From the NCBI GenBank assembly GCA_001804805.1, contig MHBH01000010.1:1-46029 (forward strand): a stretch of DNA of 46,029 bases. Direction: 5' to 3'. This document shows, piece by piece, positions 42,463 to 46,029 of this stretch. The position numbers and the translations under genes were made by a program. Every line of letters starts with the position of its first letter. The stretch's first letter is position 1. This stretch comes from Lentisphaerae bacterium GWF2_49_21. Its GTDB lineage: Bacteria; Verrucomicrobiota; Lentisphaeria; Victivallales; GWF2-50-93. Under the pieces are notes generated by a model that was given only the letters and a program-made list of their open reading frames with translations, searched no databases and was not told where the DNA came from.

Positions 42463-43406
42463 TGAGCGGAAGTGAAAATAAACTTATCAAGAACATCAAG
42501 GCCTGGCTGTCACTTGTGAGGTTTCCGAACCTTTTTACAGTTCCCGGCGACGCCATATTCGGCTACCTCGTCGTGAACGGAAAGATGGATTCGCCTAATT
42601 TCATTCTTGTTATAGCTGCGGTTCTTTTCTGCTACATGTTCGGGCTTGTGACCAATGACATTGCCGATTATGCCACAGACTTGAAGGAAAGGCCGTCGAG
42701 GCCATTGCCGGCAGGGCTTGTGAGCCTTAATTCTGCGAGGTTCGCAGCAGCAGCGCTTTGCCTGGCGGCGCTTGCCTCTTCAATCTTCTGTGGACAAAGG
42801 ACGTTTTCCACCTGCCTTGTCCTTGTCATCCTCATAATCGGCTACAACTACATGTTCAAGCACATCTTCCTGATAGGGCCTGCGATCCTCGCACTTTGCA
42901 GGATGCTCGGTCTCATGCTGGGGCTTTTCGCGGCCAATTCAATTGAACTGACATCAACCGTTCTTTATCCCGCCCTTATATTCCTGACGATATATGTCTT
43001 CGGATTTTCAATTTCTGCGCAGGTTGAAGTTGAGGAAGGCAGGAGGAAGACAGTGCTTTCTGGCGCCTGGTTGGTAATGACAAGTTCAATACTGTGGATA
43101 TTTGCAGGGCTGTATTTTTCCACGAAGGTCGATGACATCAGCGTGATGGACGAGATCACTCCAAGCGGATGGCTTGCCATAATTTTTTCGGCCATCCTTT
43201 GTCTCAGGACATTGAAAGGCCTGGTGATGCTGCATTTGAAGTACAAGGCGTCCATCGTGCCCCCGTTCATCGGGGAGTCGGTCAGGAACCTGATCCTCAT
43301 CCAGGCATCGGCATGTGCATTTGCCGGATTTATGAATGAGGCTTTCCTTGTCGCATTGCTTTTCATCCCGGCCTGGATCTTTTCGAGGATTTATCATCAG
43401 AGCTGA
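42462..43406 (+). CDS. UbiA-like prenyltransferase
   Basis: A 314-residue integral membrane protein of the UbiA superfamily with about eight or nine helices. The first aspartate-rich motif NDIADYATDLKERPSRPLPAG is intact. The position of the second motif carries QVEVEEGRRKT, acidic but not the usual DxxxD. That and the start RFPNLFTVPGDAIFGYLV recall UbiA relatives outside quinone synthesis, including EboC-type proteins. Prenyl donor and acceptor are unknown. It overlaps the TatD gene by one base. A long inverted repeat starts in its stop codon. Confidence 0.8.
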   Translation: MSGSENKLIKNIKAWLSLVRFPNLFTVPGDAIFGYLVVNGKMDSPNFILVIAAVLFCYMFGLVTNDIADYATDLKERPSRPLPAGLVSLNSARFAAAALCLAALASSIFCGQRTFSTCLVLVILIIGYNYMFKHIFLIGPAILALCRMLGLMLGLFAANSIELTSTVLYPALIFLTIYVFGFSISAQVEVEEGRRKTVLSGAWLVMTSSILWIFAGLYFSTKVDDISVMDEITPSGWLAIIFSAILCLRTLKGLVMLHLKYKASIVPPFIGESVRNLILIQASACAFAGFMNEAFLVALLFIPAWIFSRIYHQS

Positions 43407-43516
43407 TAAATAAAATCTCCCGTGGAAAAGTGCTGAGTTGTATTATAGATTAACACATGAAGCATTTTTCAACTGTACGTATTCAGTGAATATTTACCAT
43501 GGGAGAATTTATTTAT
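43406..43516 (+). other. 111-base structure from the prenyltransferase stop to the tsaB start
   Basis: ATAAATAAAATCTCCCGTGG (43406-43425) and CCATGGGAGAATTTATTTAT (43497-43516) pair at 18 of 20 positions. Inside, GTGGAAAAGTGCT (43422-43434) can instead pair with AGCATTTTTCAAC, giving a competing hairpin. The outer stem ends two bases before the tsaB ATG and sequesters its only purine-rich leader (GGGAGAA). The whole spacer between the two genes is thus one foldable unit. Confidence 0.6.
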
Positions 43517-43517
43517 A

Positions 43518-44195
43518 ATGGAAATCTGGGCGGCAATAGATCTTTCGGGAAAAGAGGCGTTCTTTTCAATTGGGGAATTCCCTGAAAGGAGAATCCTCTC
43601 GTCATCCTCCTTTGCGATGAAAGGCAGGGACTCGTCATCACTGCTCCCGAAAATTGAGGATCTGCTGCAAAAAGAGTCCATTTCGATTGAAGATGTTTCC
43701 AGATGGACCGCTGGGACAGGCCCCGGGAACTACACCGGCCTCAGGATTGTCTCCGCCCTAATTTCAGGCATGGCATTTGGAAGAAAAGATGTTTCCTGCA
43801 GGGGGATTCCTTCTGCGCTGGCTGTCTTGCAGCAGATTGCTCCAGGGGACGGAGAAGATGCCCTGGTGATCTATCCTTATGAAAAGAACAGCGTATTTTC
43901 TTTCTGCGGTATGTTCAAGAATGGAAGATTTTCTGTAAACAGTGATTTCACCGGTGTTTTTCCTGATGGGGATTTCATGCGGAAGTTCCAGGGGATGAAA
44001 AAAGCTTTCATGGAGAAGGATGCCGATCGCATTTCCGGCGATATCCTGCGAAGTTCCGTCGGAATTTCTGTATTCCCGGTCCAGAACCTGGTATTTGCGG
44101 ATCCGGAGCGCTGGGATGGAAATTCAGTGAAGGATTTGATTTATATAAGGCCTGCCGTTAATGTAGCGCCTATGCAGATACGAACTGAACTGTGA
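43518..44195 (+). CDS. tsaB: tRNA threonylcarbamoyladenosine biosynthesis protein TsaB
   Basis: A 225-residue protein of the ASKHA fold (YeaZ). With TsaD and TsaE it forms the complex that makes t6A37 in ANN-decoding tRNAs. The N-terminal WAAIDLSGKEAFFSI and the family signature GTGPGNYTGLRIVSALISGMAFG are clear; length is close to E. coli TsaB (231). The C terminus ends with a YIRPAV motif seen in the family. TsaD is not in the window. The parvulin gene follows after 19 bases. Confidence 0.9.
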   Translation: MEIWAAIDLSGKEAFFSIGEFPERRILSSSSFAMKGRDSSSLLPKIEDLLQKESISIEDVSRWTAGTGPGNYTGLRIVSALISGMAFGRKDVSCRGIPSALAVLQQIAPGDGEDALVIYPYEKNSVFSFCGMFKNGRFSVNSDFTGVFPDGDFMRKFQGMKKAFMEKDADRISGDILRSSVGISVFPVQNLVFADPERWDGNSVKDLIYIRPAVNVAPMQIRTEL

Positions 44196-44214
44196 AATAA
44201 GGGAATCAGCCGCC

Positions 44215-45207
44215 ATGAAAAAGATTTTAGCATTATGCCTGCTTGCTTTTGCCTTTACGTCATATTCCGTCTTTTCCGCGGACGAGAAGATGAAAAAGCC
44301 CGACGTATTCTATAGTTCCGTGCTGGCCACAGTTAACGGAATTCCTGTGACGCTCTATGATGTCATTCTGGAAACCGGCAATGATGAACAGAAGCTCGGA
44401 ATGATCTATAGCGGCAACCAGCTGACAAAGGAAATCCAGAAGCTCCGTGCAAAAAAGACCAGGGAGCTTGTTGAAAGAAAGCTCTGCTATACCGAGTTCA
44501 GGGAGAAGGAATATAAGATTCCAGAGCAGTATTTGGAGGACATGCTTGATGGGCTTGCAGCCAATATGACGGGCGGCGACAGGAAGAAGCTCGAAAAGAG
44601 GGCGCTTGCCGACGGCATAACGCTTAACGATCTGAGGATGAAGGCCCATGAGAAGCTGGCTGTTGACATACTTGTCTACGAGTTCTGCTACAGGACTGTT
44701 TCTGTCACCCCGAAGGAAGTGAACGATTACTACCAGAAGAATTCAGCTGAGTTTTCCAAGCCTCCGCAGATCGAACTGCAAGTGCTGCTCCTGAAGAAGG
44801 ACGGTAAGTTCAAGGATGAATTTGATGATGCGCTCGGGAAGCTTTCAGCCGATGCCGCAAAGGCCGACAAGGATATCTTCACAACTCTTGTAAAGCTCTA
44901 CTCGGAAGGACCTGACGTCGCCAAAGGTGGAAACATAGGCTGGCTGGAGGAGTCAAAGCTGCGTCCGGAATTTGCCGAAGCCCTGAAAGGACAGGCGAAC
45001 AATGCAATAGTTGGTCCTGTCAGGACGGGTGAAGGAATCTATTTCATAAGGATTTCCGCAAGAATGGATACGAAGTCCCGCCCGTTCGAGGCGGTGCGCG
45101 AGGAGATCAGCGAGAAGCTTATGAAGCAGGAAAAGGAAAAGCGCTACACCGACTACATGAACAGGCTCAAGGAAAAAGCCGTCATCAGATACTTCTTCGA
45201 GGAATGA
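44215..45207 (+). CDS. Periplasmic peptidyl-prolyl isomerase (SurA/PpiC-like)
   Basis: A 330-residue exported chaperone. The signal peptide MKKILALCLLAFAFTSYSVF is followed by a SurA N-terminal helical domain starting at SSVLATVNGIPVTLYDVIL. A parvulin domain at about residues 185-290 shows IELQVLLLKKDG, YSEGPDVAKGGNIGWL, FAEALKGQ and GPVRTGEGIYFIRI. It probably helps outer-membrane proteins fold. It has one parvulin domain, unlike the two of E. coli SurA. AAGGGA is a weak Shine-Dalgarno. Its stop codon is inside a strong hairpin. Confidence 0.9.
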   Translation: MKKILALCLLAFAFTSYSVFSADEKMKKPDVFYSSVLATVNGIPVTLYDVILETGNDEQKLGMIYSGNQLTKEIQKLRAKKTRELVERKLCYTEFREKEYKIPEQYLEDMLDGLAANMTGGDRKKLEKRALADGITLNDLRMKAHEKLAVDILVYEFCYRTVSVTPKEVNDYYQKNSAEFSKPPQIELQVLLLKKDGKFKDEFDDALGKLSADAAKADKDIFTTLVKLYSEGPDVAKGGNIGWLEESKLRPEFAEALKGQANNAIVGPVRTGEGIYFIRISARMDTKSRPFEAVREEISEKLMKQEKEKRYTDYMNRLKEKAVIRYFFEE

Positions 45208-45231
45208 TTTCCGGCGGACGCCGGAAATCAT
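45204..45231 (+). other. Stop-codon hairpin after the parvulin gene
   Basis: ATGATTTCCGGC (45204-45215) and GCCGGAAATCAT (45220-45231) form a perfect 12-bp stem with a GGAC loop. The TGA stop (45205-45207) lies at the base of the stem. No U-tract follows; AACGGGGGG does. Confidence 0.7.
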
Positions 45232-45240
45232 AACGGGGGG

Positions 45241-45273
45241 ATGCTACACGACAACTACATGGATTGCATATGA
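45241..45273 (+). CDS. Possible 10-codon leader ORF before the ORF6N gene
   Basis: ATG at 45241 opens a frame reading MLHDNYMDCI and ends in a TGA that overlaps the ORF6N start (ATGA, 45270-45273). The GGGGGG run lies directly against the ATG, too close for a standard ribosome-binding site. It may be chance. Confidence 0.2.
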   Translation: MLHDNYMDCI

Positions 45274-45773
45274 AAAAATCTGAAATACTGATTCCTATGG
45301 AGAGGATCGAGAACAGGATACTGCTTGTCAGGGGGCAGAAGGTAATGCTGGACAGGGATCTTGCGCTGCTCTATGGCGTCACCACCGGAAACCTGAATAA
45401 GGCAGTCTCAAGGAATCTAGAACGTTTCCCTTCCGACTTCATGTTCCATCTCAGCGGAAAGGAGTTGAAGGACTTGATATTCCATTCTGGAACATCAAGA
45501 TGGGGTGGCACGAGAAAGCCTCCAAGGGTCTTTACTGAACAGGGGGTAGCCATGCTTTCATCCGTCCTGAGGAGCGAACGGGCTGTCAAGGTGAACATCC
45601 AGATCATGCGTGCGTTCGTCAAAATCAGGCAGGTGCTAGCATCCCACGAGGAGATCAGGCGCAAGCTTGAGGAGCATGATCATAAGATAAGCGGCATCAT
45701 AGATGCGTTGAACCGTCTTCTTGCTCCACCACCTCCGCCACCCAGGAAGAAGATAGGATTCCATACCGACTGA
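45270..45773 (+). CDS. ORF6N domain-containing protein
   Basis: A 167-residue protein. The ORF6N DNA-binding domain (about residues 10-95) is clear: ENRILLVRGQKVMLDRDLAL followed by LYGVTTGNLNKAV, RFPSDFMFHLS and FTEQGVAMLSSVL. A coiled-coil-like segment follows, ending in a six-proline run and a basic tail. ORF6N proteins are common in prophages and large DNA viruses as antirepressor-like regulators, but also occur as lone chromosomal genes in Bacteroidetes and PVC bacteria. No phage genes are present here. The start at 45270 is used; an in-frame TTG at 45264 would add two residues. Confidence 0.9.
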   Translation: MKKSEILIPMERIENRILLVRGQKVMLDRDLALLYGVTTGNLNKAVSRNLERFPSDFMFHLSGKELKDLIFHSGTSRWGGTRKPPRVFTEQGVAMLSSVLRSERAVKVNIQIMRAFVKIRQVLASHEEIRRKLEEHDHKISGIIDALNRLLAPPPPPPRKKIGFHTD

Positions 45774-45918
45774 AATTGACAAAAAGGGGGGATGTAGATG
45801 CTATTTAGAATTTTCAACTTGAATGTTATTACCAGCAGATTTCCATCTGAAATCTCGGAAACCCAGAATGGGTACGCCAATGGTATGAACGTTACTCATT
45901 CACCATCATTTATTTCCC

Positions 45919-45956
45919 CAGCATGGCACCAATAGTGCAGCATGGCACCAATAGTG
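45919..45956. repeat. Tandem 19-bp direct repeat
   Basis: cagcatggcaccaatagtg occurs twice without spacer (45919-45937, 45938-45956). The first copy forms the -24/-12-like element described separately. The second has a mutated -12 position. Confidence 0.85.
45924..45939 (+). promoter_or_regulatory. Sigma-54-like promoter at the window end
   Basis: TGGCACCAATAGTGCA keeps GG-N10-GC and matches the -24 box fully; the -12 box is GTGCA instead of TTGCA. It points toward a gene beyond the window. An AT-rich region with a TCTGATT/AATCAGA hairpin (45983-45998) follows. Confidence 0.4.
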
Positions 45957-46029
45957 AATTCAAAATACAAGTGCAACACTTTTCTGATTGAAATCAGAGA
46001 GGGCTAGCTGTTAATATAACCTCTTCAAG

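Noticed and set aside
45270-45773. Prophage boundary suggested by the ORF6N gene
   Set aside because: No integrase, structural phage gene or attachment-site repeat is visible, and ORF6N genes occur alone on chromosomes.
45921-45941. NtrC binding site at GCACCAATAGTGC
   Set aside because: The half-site spacing is two bases shorter than the NtrC consensus; the -24/-12 reading explains the sequence better.

Overview
The window reads as a gene-dense chromosomal segment of a Gram-negative bacterium of moderate GC. A secretin-like protein, a periplasmic parvulin-type chaperone, several signal peptides and polyprenyl-phosphate-dependent glycosyltransferases point to a double membrane. Gene content (MoxR/DUF58/VWA operon, sigma-54-type promoters, an ORF6N protein, a long Ser-Lys insert in signal peptidase I) and the word-like intergenic repeats suggest the Planctomycetes-Verrucomicrobia-Chlamydiae group, perhaps Lentisphaerota. 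That placement is inference; no rRNA or tRNA gene was seen to settle it.

Layout. 0.5-2.5 kb: ammonium transporter and PII protein (amt-glnK) behind an excellent sigma-54 -24/-12 element. 2.8-16.8 kb: mostly housekeeping (typA, pheT, lepA, lepB) with a zinc-knuckle methyltransferase, a zinc-ribbon/FHA protein, a small unknown gene and a 1321-residue secreted multi-beta-domain protein. 16.8-23 kb: TIM-barrel sugar isomerase/epimerase, B12-binding radical SAM protein, small exported protein, PfkB sugar kinase, MFS transporter and a 32-residue ORF overlapping its end. 23-27 kb, minus strand: moxR, DUF58, a DUF4381-like membrane protein and a BatA-like VWA protein. 27-31.5 kb, minus strand: PyrK-like flavoprotein, nitroreductase, secretin-like protein, tilS. 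31.5-41.7 kb: a surface-glycan locus with three ArnT/PMT-like paralogues, a GT2 polyprenyl-phosphate sugar synthase candidate, two other large membrane proteins and a methyltransferase. 41.7-45.8 kb: TatD hydrolase, UbiA-like prenyltransferase, tsaB, parvulin chaperone and ORF6N protein. The window ends in front of an unseen gene with a second, weaker sigma-54-like element.

The most unusual content is between genes. I see at least six repeat families: acaggcgtcccgcctgt-like palindromes, cgaactttgaacatcgaa-like strings, agctttagct palindromes, cttggcgaag words, aatcctgttatcctgtcc words, and a 110-111-bp inverted-repeat element present twice (between amt and glnK, and between the nitroreductase and pyrK-like genes). 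Separately, short hairpins often begin inside a stop codon and fill the spacer to the next gene, as after typA, lepA, moxR, the DUF58 gene and the parvulin gene. A strongly structured segment with a minus-strand T-run lies upstream of moxR.

How the genes work together: amt-glnK senses and imports ammonium. MoxR-DUF58-VWA probably form an envelope-associated chaperone system. The GT2 enzyme probably makes a lipid-linked sugar that the ArnT-like enzymes transfer outside the inner membrane. Signal peptidase I and the parvulin chaperone serve export. Start sites were corrected where ribosome-binding sites, promoters or conserved N termini showed that the longest reading frame was wrong.
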